From: Robertmurraya dakarensis
GTDB taxonomy: Bacteria; Bacillota; Bacilli; Bacillales; Cytobacillaceae
Direction: 5' to 3'
DNA length: 64,000 nucleotides
Assembly: GCF_900156875.1 (NCBI RefSeq)
Contig: NZ_LT707408.1
Coordinates: 1,540,018-1,604,017, forward strand
Shown: one piece after another, positions 35,543 through 44,870 of the stretch
How positions within the stretch are numbered: position 1 is the stretch's first letter
How the letters are laid out: each line of letters starts with the position of its first letter
Translations under genes and position numbers: made by a program
The notes under the pieces: generated by a model
The model's database searches: none
What the model was told of the DNA's origin: nothing
The model's input: only the letters and a program-made list of their open reading frames with translations

Positions 35543-35731
35543 TTGAAAACAAAGAGGTTTATGTTTGTCATTCCGATCACGATCATTGTTTTAGTTGTCG
35601 CGATTTGGATGCTAAACGGGGGTTATTCAGAAATAGAGCCTAGTATTAGGCTTATGATTGCAATAGGGGCAGCTATTTTTTCAGGTGTGATTTCGTATTT
35701 TCTTTTTCCGGAGAATGAAGGGAAGAGATAA
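35543..35731 (+). CDS. Small two-helix membrane protein (62 aa)
   Basis: MKTKRF, then two hydrophobic helices (FMFVIPITIIVLVVAIWML and LMIAIGAAIFSGVISYFLF) and a short charged tail PENEGKR. TTG 35543 was chosen because GAGAGGATG lies about 8 nt upstream. An ATG at 35519 would add eight residues but has no ribosome site. Family not recognised. Confidence 0.6.
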   Translation: MKTKRFMFVIPITIIVLVVAIWMLNGGYSEIEPSIRLMIAIGAAIFSGVISYFLFPENEGKR

Positions 35732-35770
35732 AGCAGACTGTATTAGTTTAATGGTAATCAAGCAGTAGCG

Positions 35771-35805
35771 AAAGACTGTCGAGGGTTCTCAGCAGTCTTT
35801 TTTCT
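35771..35805 (+). terminator. Terminator after the small membrane protein gene
   Basis: AAAGACTG (35771-35778) pairs with CAGTCTTT (35793-35800), followed by TTTCTT. It lies between convergent genes. Confidence 0.7.
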
Positions 35806-35808
35806 TCA

Positions 35809-36714
35809 TTAGCTCCTTTTAAAATTAGTTTTGAAAAATTGTAAAAAGTGCTTCGCTTCAGCAGGCAAATGCTTATTCTTCGACCAGGCCGATGTATAAA
35901 ATAGATTCTCCAGCCTTTGTTCAACTAAAGGAATTAACAGAATTTCACCGCTTAAAACAAGAGGATCAGACTTTAAAGACAAATCCGGGAATATCGTGAT
36001 GGCGACCCCTTTTCCAACTGCTTTTTTGATTAGTTCCATATTATTAGAAATAAAGAGTATATTGATAGAACCATACTTTTTCTTGAGATCGTCAAATAAA
36101 GATTTCAATGAATCACTTTGATAAATAACAATAGACTGGTTCTTCAAATCTATAGGAGTAACAAACTTTTTCCCTGCTAAAGTAGAGTTTTGTTGAACAG
36201 CAACACACATATTGCCATCTGCTAATATATCAAAATCAAGCTCGTCTTCGTTATTCTTCATGGTAGTATCAGCTATCGCGGTAAAACCCATGTCCACGTT
36301 TTTTTCTTTCACTTCCTTAACAACCGCCCATGATCCTCTTTCTGTTATTTCGATATTGATATCAGGATGAACCTGCTTATAACGAAGCAAGAGTTCAGAT
36401 GTGATGGAAAATAAGCTTGGACAGATGGCGAGCTTCAACTCTTTTCTTTTATTTAAGGCTTGAATACTCGCTTCTTCTTTTAATAATTGTATCTTCAAAA
36501 TGACATCTTGAGCTCTTTCAACAATCCTTGTTCCTTCCTTCGTAAGAAAGACTCCAGTTCGCGTTCTATCAAAGATCTTAATCTGCAATTCTTCTTCTAA
36601 ACTATTAATCGCCTGGCTGATGGCCGGACGTGAAACAAAGAGATTTTGTGCAGCAAGGGACATCGAATTTGTTTTAGCGACCTCAATGATATAGTGCAAC
36701 TGCTCAATGTTCAT
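35809..36714 (-). CDS. LysR-family transcriptional regulator
   Basis: 301 residues. The winged-helix DNA-binding domain is at 1-60 (MNIEQLHYIIEVAKTNSMSLAAQNLFVSRPAISQAINSLEEEL in continuous form), and the periplasmic-binding-like effector domain runs from about 90. GGGGG lies 7 nt before ATG 36714. It is divergent from the SDR gene that opens the catabolic island and so is probably its regulator. An inverted repeat (GTAAGTAA...TTACTTAC) lies just upstream of its start. The effector is unknown, but an acyl-CoA or carboxylate intermediate of the island is a reasonable guess. Confidence 0.9.
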   Translation of the reverse strand: MNIEQLHYIIEVAKTNSMSLAAQNLFVSRPAISQAINSLEEELQIKIFDRTRTGVFLTKEGTRIVERAQDVILKIQLLKEEASIQALNKRKELKLAICPSLFSITSELLLRYKQVHPDINIEITERGSWAVVKEVKEKNVDMGFTAIADTTMKNNEDELDFDILADGNMCVAVQQNSTLAGKKFVTPIDLKNQSIVIYQSDSLKSLFDDLKKKYGSINILFISNNMELIKKAVGKGVAITIFPDLSLKSDPLVLSGEILLIPLVEQRLENLFYTSAWSKNKHLPAEAKHFLQFFKTNFKRS

Positions 36715-36739
36715 TATTTACCCCCGAATTCTATGGTTC

Positions 36740-36779
36740 GTAAGTAAGACGGAATTACATTAAAGAAACTTTTACTTAC
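36740..36779. promoter_or_regulatory. Inverted repeat between lysR and the divergent SDR gene
   Basis: GTAAGTAA (36740-36747) and TTACTTAC (36772-36779) are perfect inverse copies 24 bp apart in the divergent promoter region. Paired half-sites are typical for LysR tetramers. The assignment is inference. Confidence 0.45.
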
Positions 36780-36985
36780 CTCCCCGTAACTGATACTTAT
36801 TTTACAGGATTATAGAGTAAATATACAATATTATTTAAATTATTAAAAAATTTAGAAATTTAGTAACTTATCTTGAGTAGAATTGCTTCTTAAATGTATT
36901 TTGTAAGCGTTTTATTTCCGGGGACATAAGAAATATTGGATAAGATGATTAAACTGTCATTTTAAAAATCTAGGAGGGTTACATA

Positions 36986-37747
36986 ATGGAAAATGTTCTT
37001 GATTTAACGGGGAAAGTCGCACTAATCACTGGGGGAAGCAGAGGTTTAGGTGCGCAAATGGCAAGAGATTATGCAAAGAACGGAGCAGATGTAGTCGTTG
37101 TCAGCCGAAATAAAGAAGCATGTGAAGAAGTCGCACATGAAGTAACTCAAATGAACCGAAGAGCGATTGCCCTCTCAGCTGATGTCACCAAGATGAGGGA
37201 TATTCAATCCATGCTGAAAACAACAATAGATGAGTTCGGCAAGCTGGATATTTTAGTTAATAATGCAGGGGCCAATGCAACAAATCCTGTATTAGAAGCA
37301 ACTGAGGAGGAATGGGACTTCATCTACAATATTAATCTGAAAGCTTTATATTTTTGCAGCCAGCAAGCTGCCAAGGTGATGATTCCTCAAAAAAGCGGAA
37401 AGATCATCAATATTTCTTCGATTGGGGGATCTCGTGCCTACCGGAATATTGCTGCTTATGGAGCTAGTAAGGCAGCGGTTATGCACTTGACTAGAACTTT
37501 CTCGAATGAATGGGCGCGCTACAATATTTTGGTGAATTCCATTGCACCAGGCCTAATCGCAACTGACATTAACAAAGATGATCTTGCTGATCCAAAAGTT
37601 TTAGACCGGATGCTGAAAATGATTCCGTTAAGAAGACTTGGGCAGCCATCAGATATTTCAGCAATGGCACTTTTCTTAGCTTCAGATGTTTCCAATTATA
37701 TTACGGGTCAAACATTTATTGTAGACGGCGGAAAATCCGTCGAATAA
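36986..37747 (+). CDS. SDR-family oxidoreductase
   Basis: 253 residues, classical short-chain dehydrogenase. ITGGSRGLGAQMA binds NAD(P), NNAG is at about 90, and the catalytic set is Ser of ISSIGG with YGASK (YxxxK). GGQTFIVDGG-type C-terminus (TGQTFIVDGGKSVE). AGGAGG precedes the ATG. First gene of the rightward island. Likely converts a hydroxy to an oxo group (or the reverse) on a CoA-bound or free acid. The exact substrate is not readable. Confidence 0.88.
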   Translation: MENVLDLTGKVALITGGSRGLGAQMARDYAKNGADVVVVSRNKEACEEVAHEVTQMNRRAIALSADVTKMRDIQSMLKTTIDEFGKLDILVNNAGANATNPVLEATEEEWDFIYNINLKALYFCSQQAAKVMIPQKSGKIINISSIGGSRAYRNIAAYGASKAAVMHLTRTFSNEWARYNILVNSIAPGLIATDINKDDLADPKVLDRMLKMIPLRRLGQPSDISAMALFLASDVSNYITGQTFIVDGGKSVE

Positions 37748-37808
37748 ACAGTACGAATTTCACTGCCTGTAAATCAACGATAAAACTTTTAAAACGGAGG
37801 AAATGATT

Positions 37809-38966
37809 ATGCCTTTAAGTTCGTTACGTATTTTAGATTTAAGCCGTCTTTTACCTGGTCCATATTGTTCGATGTTTTTTTCAGATTTCGGTGCAGAAGT
37901 TATTAAAATCGAAGAACCAAATCTAGGTGACTATGTTAGATGGAATGATACAAAAGTTGGGGAGAACAGTGCTGTATTCCATTCTCTTAATCGGAATAAA
38001 AAGAGTGTCACCCTAAATCTGAAGACCGAAAAAGGCAAGGAAGTATTTAGGAAATTAGTAGAGACTTCAGATATTGTACTAGAATCATTTCGTCCTGGGG
38101 TAATGGATCGACTAGGACTGGGCTATGAAGATTTGAAAAAAATAAACCCTGGAATCATTTATTGTGCCATTACAGGGTACGGTCAAGATGGTCCATATTC
38201 GCAAATGCCAGGACATGATATCAACTACCAGAGCTATGCCGGTTTACTAGGTTTGCAAGGTCATATCGAGGGGCCTCCAGTACTTTCAGCTATCCAAATT
38301 GCCGATATTGGAGGCGGTTCACAAATGGCCACGATTGGCATTCTCATTGCGCTTCAGGCAAGGAATCTAACAGGGGAAGGGCAGTTTGTGGATATTGCGA
38401 TGAGAGACGGAGTCATGTCTTGGATGCAATCCATGTACCCAGATTATTTTGTTAATAATAAGGTACTAGAAAAAGGGAAATTAAGATTGGGCGGTGGAAA
38501 AGCTTGTTATTACGCTTATGAAACAGCTGACGGACGCTATTTATCGGTTGGAGCATTGGAAGAGAAGTTTTGGAAGGTGTTCTGCACAGAAATTGAGGCT
38601 AAGCATCTAATCGAAAAATTAAATGCTCCTTTTGAAGTGCAGATGCAGATGAAAGCTGAGATTGCGGCCATCATTAAGAAGAAAACGCTAGAAGAATGGA
38701 ATGCTATTTTTGAAGGAAAAGATGCTTGTGTTTCACCAATCTTAAATATTGATGAGGTTGTTCAGGATCCGCAGGTAAAGGCTCGTAATATGGTCATTGA
38801 AAAAGATGGTGAAAAGTATCTTGGATTTCCTATCAAGCTATCAAAGACGCCTGGTGAAGTTAAAAAAAGTGCTCCTAATCTAGGAGAAGATAATCAAGAT
38901 ATTTTGACAGAGCTAGGCTATTCCGCGGAGGAAATTGAAGCATGGAAGAAAGATGGGATACTGTAA
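37809..38966 (+). CDS. Class III CoA-transferase (CaiB/BaiF family)
   Basis: 385 residues. N-terminal LRILDLSRLLPGPYCSMFFSDFGAEVIKIEEP is the family signature, followed by FHSLNRNKKSVTLNLKT, RPGVMDRLGLGYEDLKKINPGIIYCAITGYGQDGPYS and QIADIGGGSQMATIGILIAL, where the aspartate (about 168) is the residue that carries CoA. These enzymes move CoA between carboxylic acids. ATG 37809 has GGAGG 8 nt upstream. The ATG at 37803 is only 2 nt away. It follows the SDR gene by 61 bp. Probably activates the island's substrate at the expense of an acyl-CoA such as succinyl-CoA. Confidence 0.88.
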   Translation: MPLSSLRILDLSRLLPGPYCSMFFSDFGAEVIKIEEPNLGDYVRWNDTKVGENSAVFHSLNRNKKSVTLNLKTEKGKEVFRKLVETSDIVLESFRPGVMDRLGLGYEDLKKINPGIIYCAITGYGQDGPYSQMPGHDINYQSYAGLLGLQGHIEGPPVLSAIQIADIGGGSQMATIGILIALQARNLTGEGQFVDIAMRDGVMSWMQSMYPDYFVNNKVLEKGKLRLGGGKACYYAYETADGRYLSVGALEEKFWKVFCTEIEAKHLIEKLNAPFEVQMQMKAEIAAIIKKKTLEEWNAIFEGKDACVSPILNIDEVVQDPQVKARNMVIEKDGEKYLGFPIKLSKTPGEVKKSAPNLGEDNQDILTELGYSAEEIEAWKKDGIL

Positions 38967-39020
38967 GTTGTAAGCTTTCATAGAATAGGAGTGATAGATT
39001 AATTTTTCTAGGAGGTCCTT

Positions 39021-40165
39021 ATGAAGATTGATGATATCAATACAATAACCGTGGTAGGCGCTGGCGATATGGGGCATGGTATTGCAGAATGTGCGCTGCT
39101 TGCGGGATACAAGGTGATCTTAACTGATATAAATCGAGATCAATTGCAGCGGGGAATAGAAAAGATTCACGCCAGTTTAGAGAAGTTGGAGAAGCAGGGG
39201 AAAATCAGCCAGGAAAAAATTGCATCGAGCCGGAACAATTTGCTATCCACGTTAGATCTCAAGGAAGCTGCAACACACGCTCAATTTGTTTATGAAGCGG
39301 TCCCAGAAGTGTTGTCGATTAAACAGAATTTGTTTAAGCAATTGGATGAGTGGACTTCTAAGGATACAATCCTTGCGACCAATACGTCCAATATGGTGAT
39401 TACGGATGTAGCGAAGTTTGCGCACTATAAGGATCGGATTGTCGGGACTCATTTTTTTAACCATGTTGTTATTATGGAAGTTGTTGAAGTCATTAAGGGT
39501 CGGTATACGTCTGAAGAAACGATGCAAGGTGCCTGCGATATGTGCGTCAAAATGAGTAAGGTTCCTATCCGAATCGAGAAAGAGAGTCCTAGTTTCATTG
39601 TCAATCGAGTGAATGGGGTGCTTCGTGTTTTCTTAGGTGCGGTGGTAGACAAGGGGATGGCCGAGCCGGAAGAAATCGATGCCATGATGAGATATCACGG
39701 AAAACCAATCGGCCACTTTGAACTGTCAGATTATGCGGCTTAGATGTCGTCTATGATTCCCTTCAATACCGTAAGAAGGCGCTTCACCCTGAATACGAAC
39801 CGTATCGAAGTCTTGTTGAAAAAGTACAGTTAAAGCAATTAGGCAAGAAGACAGGAAAGGGCTTTTATGATTGGTCAAATGGCCGGCCGGTTGTTGATGT
39901 GAATAAAAGGACAACGGCAATCACAATCGATGACATTGAGTTTGTGAAATTTAATGAAGCGGCAAAATTGGTAGAAGAGGGAGTATCTAATGTTAAGGAC
40001 ATTAATCTAGCCATGACGTTAGCAAACGGTGAACCGGAAGGGCCATTTCAAGTTGCGCAGCGATATGAGCTTAACGAGGTCATTAACCGGCTCGAGTATC
40101 TCTCAGAAAAGCTTGGCAAAGAAATCCTAAGACCAACTAGCTTATTGTTGGAGGAGAGTTCTTAA
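39021..40165 (+). pseudogene. 3-hydroxyacyl-CoA dehydrogenase, frameshifted
   Basis: The first frame encodes 240 residues (VVGAGDMGHGIAECALL NAD motif through FELSDYAA) and stops at 39743. One base is missing at about 39735. In the frame beginning at 39737 the protein continues GLDVVYDSLQYRKKALHPEYEPY to LLLEESS (stop 40165), matching the C-terminal domain of the intact neighbour at 40383. The catalytic segment reads HFFNHVVIMEVVEV instead of the usual HFFNP...LVEV, so other key positions have changed too. The gene has a good GGAGG site and was functional in the past. A sequencing error is possible but the altered motif argues for real decay. Confidence 0.85.
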
Positions 40166-40382
40166 AAACAAATAATTTCTATTATATTTACTGTTTCATT
40201 AATAAAATAGATTACTATCCTGTATTTTTTTGGTTATGTTCATCAAGATCATTGTTACTCTGTAGGTTGTATTTTCCTTTCAAGGTCAAATTATACCGAG
40301 AATTTAACAAAGATCTTCATGACATAGCCTTATTTTTCAAGAAGAAGTTAAGATTTATGACTGCAATTCGAGGAGGGTTACT

Positions 40383-41555
40383 ATGAGAGTTGGAAATATT
40401 AAGGACGTTGCTGTTATTGGAGCAGGGGACATGGGTCATGGTATTGCTGAGACAGCGCTGCTTGGGGGGCTTAACGTTTACTTAACGGATACCACCGAGG
40501 AGAATTTGCAAAGGGGCGTCGCGAATATTGAGAAGAGTCTAGTAAGGATGTTATCAGGTGGGAAAATTAGTGATGAAACAGTTGCAATGGCTAAGAAAAA
40601 CCTGCATCCTACTTTAGATTTCGAAGAAGCTGTTACGAAAGCACAATTTGTGTTTGAGGCGGTCCCTGAGGTGTTGGAAATAAAACAGAAGTTATTTCAA
40701 AAGCTGGAGGAATTAACTTCTAAAGAAACAATTCTTGCGACAAATACATCTAGCATGCTTATTTCTCAGATTTCACAATTTTTACATCACAAAGAGAGAG
40801 TGGTAGGGCTTCATTTTTTCAATCCAGTCGTGGTCATTCCATTAGTAGAAGTCATCAAAGGAAAAGATACAAGCAGTGAAGTGATGCAAACGGCTTACGA
40901 TTTATGTGTAAAAATGCATAAAACGCCTGTCAGAGTCGAAAAGGACAGTCCTAGCTTCATTATTAACAGGGTAAACGGACCTTCCCGCATCTACCTCGGT
41001 GCAGTAGTTGATAAGGGTGTTGCACAACCGGAAGAAATTGATGCGCTTATCCGTTATCATGGAAAACCAATTGGTAATTTTGAACTTTGTGATCATATTG
41101 GATTGGATGTTATCCATGATGCTTCCGAATATCGCAAAGGAGTACTTCACCCAGACTATGAGCCATATGAAAAGCTGAAAGAGAAAGTCCGTTTAAAAGA
41201 GTATGGTAAGAAAACAGGAAAAGGGTTTTACGATTGGTCAAACGGACGGCCAACCATCGATCTTAGTAAACGTACAGATAAAGTGAAAATCGAGGATATG
41301 GACTTTATTAAATTCAACGAAGCTGTAAAGCTATTAGAAGAAGGGGTATCGAACGTACACGACATTGATCTGGCCTTTAGACTAACAGGAGATGAGAAGG
41401 GTCCTTTTGAAGCTGTTCAGAATTTTGAGTTGAAAGAGATCGTTCAGCGTCTAGAATTCTTGTCAGATCGATATGGAAAAGAGATCTTAAAGCCAGCGAA
41501 AATGTTGTCTGAATATTATGATGATGAACAATGGTTAGTGGGAATTGGAAAGTAA
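40383..41555 (+). CDS. 3-hydroxyacyl-CoA dehydrogenase
   Basis: 390 residues. Rossmann motif VIGAGDMGHGIAE at 11-23, ATNTSSM, the catalytic histidine segment GLHFFNPVVVIPLVEV, DSPSFIINRV, and a C-terminal 3HCDH domain (GLDVIHDASEYRKGVLHPDYEPY...KTGKGFYDW). A second, shorter helical region follows (about 290-390, FIKFNEAVKLLEEGVSN). Oxidises L-3-hydroxyacyl-CoA to 3-oxoacyl-CoA with NAD. GAGGAGGG stands 7-8 nt before the ATG. It is a tandem duplicate of the frameshifted gene at 39021 and would be the working copy. Confidence 0.9.
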   Translation: MRVGNIKDVAVIGAGDMGHGIAETALLGGLNVYLTDTTEENLQRGVANIEKSLVRMLSGGKISDETVAMAKKNLHPTLDFEEAVTKAQFVFEAVPEVLEIKQKLFQKLEELTSKETILATNTSSMLISQISQFLHHKERVVGLHFFNPVVVIPLVEVIKGKDTSSEVMQTAYDLCVKMHKTPVRVEKDSPSFIINRVNGPSRIYLGAVVDKGVAQPEEIDALIRYHGKPIGNFELCDHIGLDVIHDASEYRKGVLHPDYEPYEKLKEKVRLKEYGKKTGKGFYDWSNGRPTIDLSKRTDKVKIEDMDFIKFNEAVKLLEEGVSNVHDIDLAFRLTGDEKGPFEAVQNFELKEIVQRLEFLSDRYGKEILKPAKMLSEYYDDEQWLVGIGK

Positions 41556-41599
41556 TGAGGTAAGCATTCAAATTTAGGTATCTGAATCAGGCGAAGGAC

Positions 41600-41665
41600 G
41601 GTCAAATTTTCCCTGTCACTTTTGACCTGAGAAGGACGTCGGGCCTACTATAAGGCCTTCCTGCT
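41600..41665 (+). terminator. Two stem-loops after the dehydrogenase gene
   Basis: GGTCAAA (41600-41606) pairs with TTTGACC (41621-41627). GGCCT and AGGCC form a second stem at 41642-41657, followed by CTGCTTTT. The second is the probable terminator and the first may be an extra regulatory hairpin. The rest of the 330-bp gap up to 41886 shows nothing recognisable apart from the AGGAGG site of the next gene. Confidence 0.5.
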
Positions 41666-41886
41666 TTTAACAATCAACATATTATAATCCCGGTCAAATT
41701 AAAGATGTAATGATAAGAAATCGGTGGTTATGTCCCTGATGGTATAAAGAAGCATCAAGGGAATGTTCTAAACAGGACGAAAAGTGGATAAGCATATATA
41801 GGATAAAACAAAAGACTACTGACATAAAGTAAATTCATATAAAAAACAACGTGGTTAGTTCTAAACTAAAAATAGGAGGTAAGATT

Positions 41887-42831
41887 ATGGCTGCAATCAA
41901 TTCGGTTACAGGACAAATTCAAAGTTCAGAGCTGGGGTATACGTTAATACATGAGCATCTCCGTGTTCGTTCAGAGTCAGTGGCTGTGCAGTTTCCACAT
42001 CTCTTTGATGAGGAATACGAATACGGGCAGGCTGTTAAGCAGATTAATGCTGTGATGGAGCGTGGTGTAAAGACGATTTGTGACCCAACTGTTATGGAAG
42101 CGGGAAGAGATATTCGTTTTATGGAAAAGGTGGCGCTTGAAACGGGGATTCAGATCATAGCAGCAACGGGAATTTATACGTATCATTATGTAGCCCCGCA
42201 TTTTCAATACCGGGACATTGATTATATGGCAGACGTATTTGTGAGGGACATTGAGGTTGGCGTGCAAGGCACCTCAATTAAAGCGGGTTTCCTAAAATGT
42301 GCAACAGATGCACAGGGGATTACTCCAGATGTTGAAAAGGTGATTCGAGCAGTTGCACGTGCTCATCATAAAACAGGAGTTCCGATCATGACGCATTCAC
42401 ATCCCGCGAGTGGTACAGGGCTGCAGCAGCTGGACATTCTTCAAGATGAAGGAGTAGATCCAAAACATATTTTGATAGGACATTGCGGTGATACTGATAA
42501 TCTTGAATATCTTTTAAAAGTACTAGATAGAGGTGCTTTTATCGGAATGGACCGGTACGGTGCCAGTAAAGTAATGGGAGCAGAAAAGAGAAATGCTGCA
42601 GTCATTGAGCTAGCAAAAAGAGGATATGCCGAGCAAATGTTTCTATCTCAAGATTATTGCTGTACAATTGATTGGTTTGATCAGGAGTTCATTAAAAAAC
42701 ACCTCCCTAAATGGTCCATGACCTATGTAATCGATGAAATTATTCCAGAATTAAAAAAGGATGGAGTAACAGAAAAACAAATTGAGACTATGATGGTCGA
42801 AAATCCTAAAAGATGGTTAATAGGCAGATAG
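41887..42831 (+). CDS. Phosphotriesterase-family hydrolase (copy 1)
   Basis: 314 residues, amidohydrolase-type PTE fold. Metal-site motifs are LIHEHL (HxH, about 21-23), the bridging lysine in IKAGFLKCATD, MTHSHP, LIGHCGD and FLSQDYCC (aspartate). Family members hydrolyse phosphotriesters, lactones (including acyl-homoserine lactones) or other esters. An ester or lactone of the island's substrate is more likely than an organophosphate here, but that is inference. ATG 41887 has AGGAGG 7 nt upstream. A copy follows at 43055. Confidence 0.85.
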   Translation: MAAINSVTGQIQSSELGYTLIHEHLRVRSESVAVQFPHLFDEEYEYGQAVKQINAVMERGVKTICDPTVMEAGRDIRFMEKVALETGIQIIAATGIYTYHYVAPHFQYRDIDYMADVFVRDIEVGVQGTSIKAGFLKCATDAQGITPDVEKVIRAVARAHHKTGVPIMTHSHPASGTGLQQLDILQDEGVDPKHILIGHCGDTDNLEYLLKVLDRGAFIGMDRYGASKVMGAEKRNAAVIELAKRGYAEQMFLSQDYCCTIDWFDQEFIKKHLPKWSMTYVIDEIIPELKKDGVTEKQIETMMVENPKRWLIGR

Positions 42832-42874
42832 ATTAATAGAGGATATTGGCAATAAAGGAATAGAGTGATATTTT

Positions 42875-42899
42875 AACTGCTTTGGCAGTTTCTTTTTTA
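42875..42899 (+). terminator. Terminator between the two phosphotriesterase-like genes
   Basis: AACTGC and GCAGTT (42875-42890) with loop TTTG, followed by TCTTTTTT. So the two copies are separate transcription units. Confidence 0.75.
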
Positions 42900-43054
42900 A
42901 TTTATTATTATTTAAAAATTAAGTATTTTCAGATATTTAATTTTGTACTATGATTAATATTAGATAGGACATTTTATAAGGATGATTTACATAATTTTCT
43001 GTCTAATAGTTAAATAGTTTGTAAAAACCTAACCTTGAAAGGAGCCGATCAGTA

Positions 43055-43999
43055 ATGACTGAAATTAATACCGTAACCGGCAAGATCGATAGTTCGGAGC
43101 TTGGATGTACTTTAATTCATGAACATCTTCGTTCACGTTCAGAAGAGGTGGCTGTGCAATTTCCACGGCTTTATGATGAAGAATTTGAAACAAGTGAAGC
43201 TATTTCCCAATTAAATGAGGTTAAGGCTAGAGGAGTTAATACCGTTTGCGACCCTACCGTAATGGGGTTAGGGCGAGATGTTCTGTTTATGGAAAGAATT
43301 TCGCGTGAGACGGGTGTTCAGGTGATCGCAGCGACTGGAATTTATACTTATCATTATATTGCCCCTCATTTTCAAAATCGTGATATCGATTATATGGCAG
43401 ATCAATTTGTTCAAGATATCGAGGTTGGTGTACAGAATACATCCATTAAAGCTGGTTTTCTAAAATGTGCAACCGATCGTCAAGGAATGCAGAAGGATGT
43501 GGAAAAGGTGATTCGCGGAGTGGCAAGAGCCCACTTGCGCACGGGCGTACCCATTATGACACATTCTCATCCTGCAAGCGGAACCGGTCTGATGCAGTTG
43601 GATATTTTAGAGGAAGAAGGAGTTAATCTGGAAAACGTCTTGATAGGACATTGCGGTGATACAACTGATATTGAATATATTCTAAGGGTTCTTGACAGAG
43701 GTGCCTATATTGGAATGGACCGATATGGAATTAAGACGCGGCTTTCCACTGAAGACAGAAATGCTACTGTTATTGAATTAGTCAGAAGGGGTTACGCAGA
43801 TCGGATGTTCCTTTCGCAGGATAGCTGCTGTACGATCGACTGGTTCCCGCCAGAGGTTAAAAAAGCGTCAAATCCAGATTGGACGATGACATTTGTAGTT
43901 GATGAAGTCATCCCTCAATTGAAGAGAGCTGGTGTATCAGACGAGCATATCCATACAATGATGTATGAGAATGTTCAGCGCTGGTTTGCAGGGAAATAA
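43055..43999 (+). CDS. Phosphotriesterase-family hydrolase (copy 2)
   Basis: 314 residues, co-linear with and clearly similar to the gene at 41887. The same metal-site motifs are present: LIHEHL, IKAGFLKCATD, MTHSHP, LIGHCGD, FLSQDSCC. Differences are spread evenly, so this is an old duplication with both copies kept intact. AAAGGAG stands before the ATG. The histidine phosphatase gene follows after about 35 bp and is probably co-transcribed. Confidence 0.85.
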   Translation: MTEINTVTGKIDSSELGCTLIHEHLRSRSEEVAVQFPRLYDEEFETSEAISQLNEVKARGVNTVCDPTVMGLGRDVLFMERISRETGVQVIAATGIYTYHYIAPHFQNRDIDYMADQFVQDIEVGVQNTSIKAGFLKCATDRQGMQKDVEKVIRGVARAHLRTGVPIMTHSHPASGTGLMQLDILEEEGVNLENVLIGHCGDTTDIEYILRVLDRGAYIGMDRYGIKTRLSTEDRNATVIELVRRGYADRMFLSQDSCCTIDWFPPEVKKASNPDWTMTFVVDEVIPQLKRAGVSDEHIHTMMYENVQRWFAGK

Positions 44000-44033
44000 C
44001 GTCAAGAAAAGATAATAATTGGAGTGTGGAATT

Positions 44034-44669
44034 TTGACTATATATCTAGTACGTCATGGGGAAGCTTGGCATAATGTTGATTCGTCTGTTATGAAAGAGG
44101 CCCATGATTCACAGCACAATTTAACGGAAATCGGTCAGGAGCAAGCGAAAGAGACAGCACAGTTCTTAAAAAATAAACTAAATGAGAACACTGTTTTTTA
44201 CAGCTCTCCTTACAAGCGTGCCTTGCAAACGGCTCAGGCGATACGTGAAGCATTGCCGCATGAGGTTCCGCTCTATGAAAATCCACTTCTAAGGGAGTGG
44301 GAGTTAGGAAATCTTTATGATGTAAATGATCGTCCGCCAGAGGTAAAAAAAGAATATAAAGCCGCAGGACGTTTTTATTTTCGTTTTCGAAATGGTGAGT
44401 CGTTGGCGGATGTATATTTGAGGGGCAATGTTTTTGCAAATGCTGTTCTACAACGAATACTAAATCAGCAGCGTTATGAGGATATTGTTATTGTTTCTCA
44501 TGCTGGGTTTATGCACCTATTCATGACTGTTTTAATGCAGCTGCCGGAACAGCAGGTTGAGAACTTTACGCTGCTGGAATCGATTGAGAATGCTTCTGTT
44601 CTTCAATTACATGAGAAAGACGATGGTACTTATGGGTATCAGAAGATCTTTGTTCCGTCTATTAAATAG
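44034..44669 (+). CDS. Histidine phosphatase family protein (copy 1)
   Basis: About 211 residues, phosphoglycerate-mutase-like. The N-terminal YLVRHGEAWHNV holds the phospho-accepting histidine, YSSPYKRALQTAQAIRE supplies the second arginine, LREWELGN carries the acid, and VIVSHAGFMHLF the second histidine. Substrates in this family range from sugar phosphates to cofactors, so the role is unknown. TTG 44034 was chosen, with GGAGTG about 7 nt upstream. It directly follows the second phosphotriesterase-like gene, hinting that it removes phosphate from a related product. Confidence 0.8.
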   Translation: MTIYLVRHGEAWHNVDSSVMKEAHDSQHNLTEIGQEQAKETAQFLKNKLNENTVFYSSPYKRALQTAQAIREALPHEVPLYENPLLREWELGNLYDVNDRPPEVKKEYKAAGRFYFRFRNGESLADVYLRGNVFANAVLQRILNQQRYEDIVIVSHAGFMHLFMTVLMQLPEQQVENFTLLESIENASVLQLHEKDDGTYGYQKIFVPSIK

Positions 44670-44690
44670 ATTTTTTTTAAAAAAAGATTT

Positions 44691-44716
44691 CCCTATCCTG
44701 CTGATAGGGATTATTT
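44691..44716 (+). terminator. Hairpin after the first histidine phosphatase
   Basis: CCCTATC and GATAGGG (44691-44709) with loop CTGCT, followed by ATTATTTATT. The T-tail is weak. Confidence 0.55.
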
Positions 44717-44750
44717 ATTAATTTGATAATTCTGACTATTAATACCTTTC

Positions 44751-44781
44751 ACTTTACCCATGATAATAATCTTGGTAAAGT
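44751..44781. promoter_or_regulatory. Inverted repeat before the second histidine phosphatase
   Basis: ACTTTACC (44751-44758) and GGTAAAGT (44774-44781) are perfect inverse copies 15 bp apart. They lie about 90 bp upstream of the start with no T-tail, so an operator is more likely than a terminator. The binding protein is unknown. Confidence 0.4.
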
Positions 44782-44870
44782 AAAGTATAGATTGTTATTT
44801 TTATATAGGCTCTCTTACATTTCATCGAAGGGCCCTTCAATATAAAAAGCCAACTTAAGGGGTGGAATAT

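Noticed and set aside
36901-36916. cre-like TTGTAAGCGTTTTATT upstream of the first SDR gene
   Set aside because: The left half fits well but the conserved CA of the right half is missing. Too weak to call, although carbon control of the island would make sense.
39726-39920. Leftward 64-residue open frame at the dehydrogenase frameshift
   Set aside because: Antisense to the clearly homologous 3' part of the frameshifted gene. Not a separate gene.
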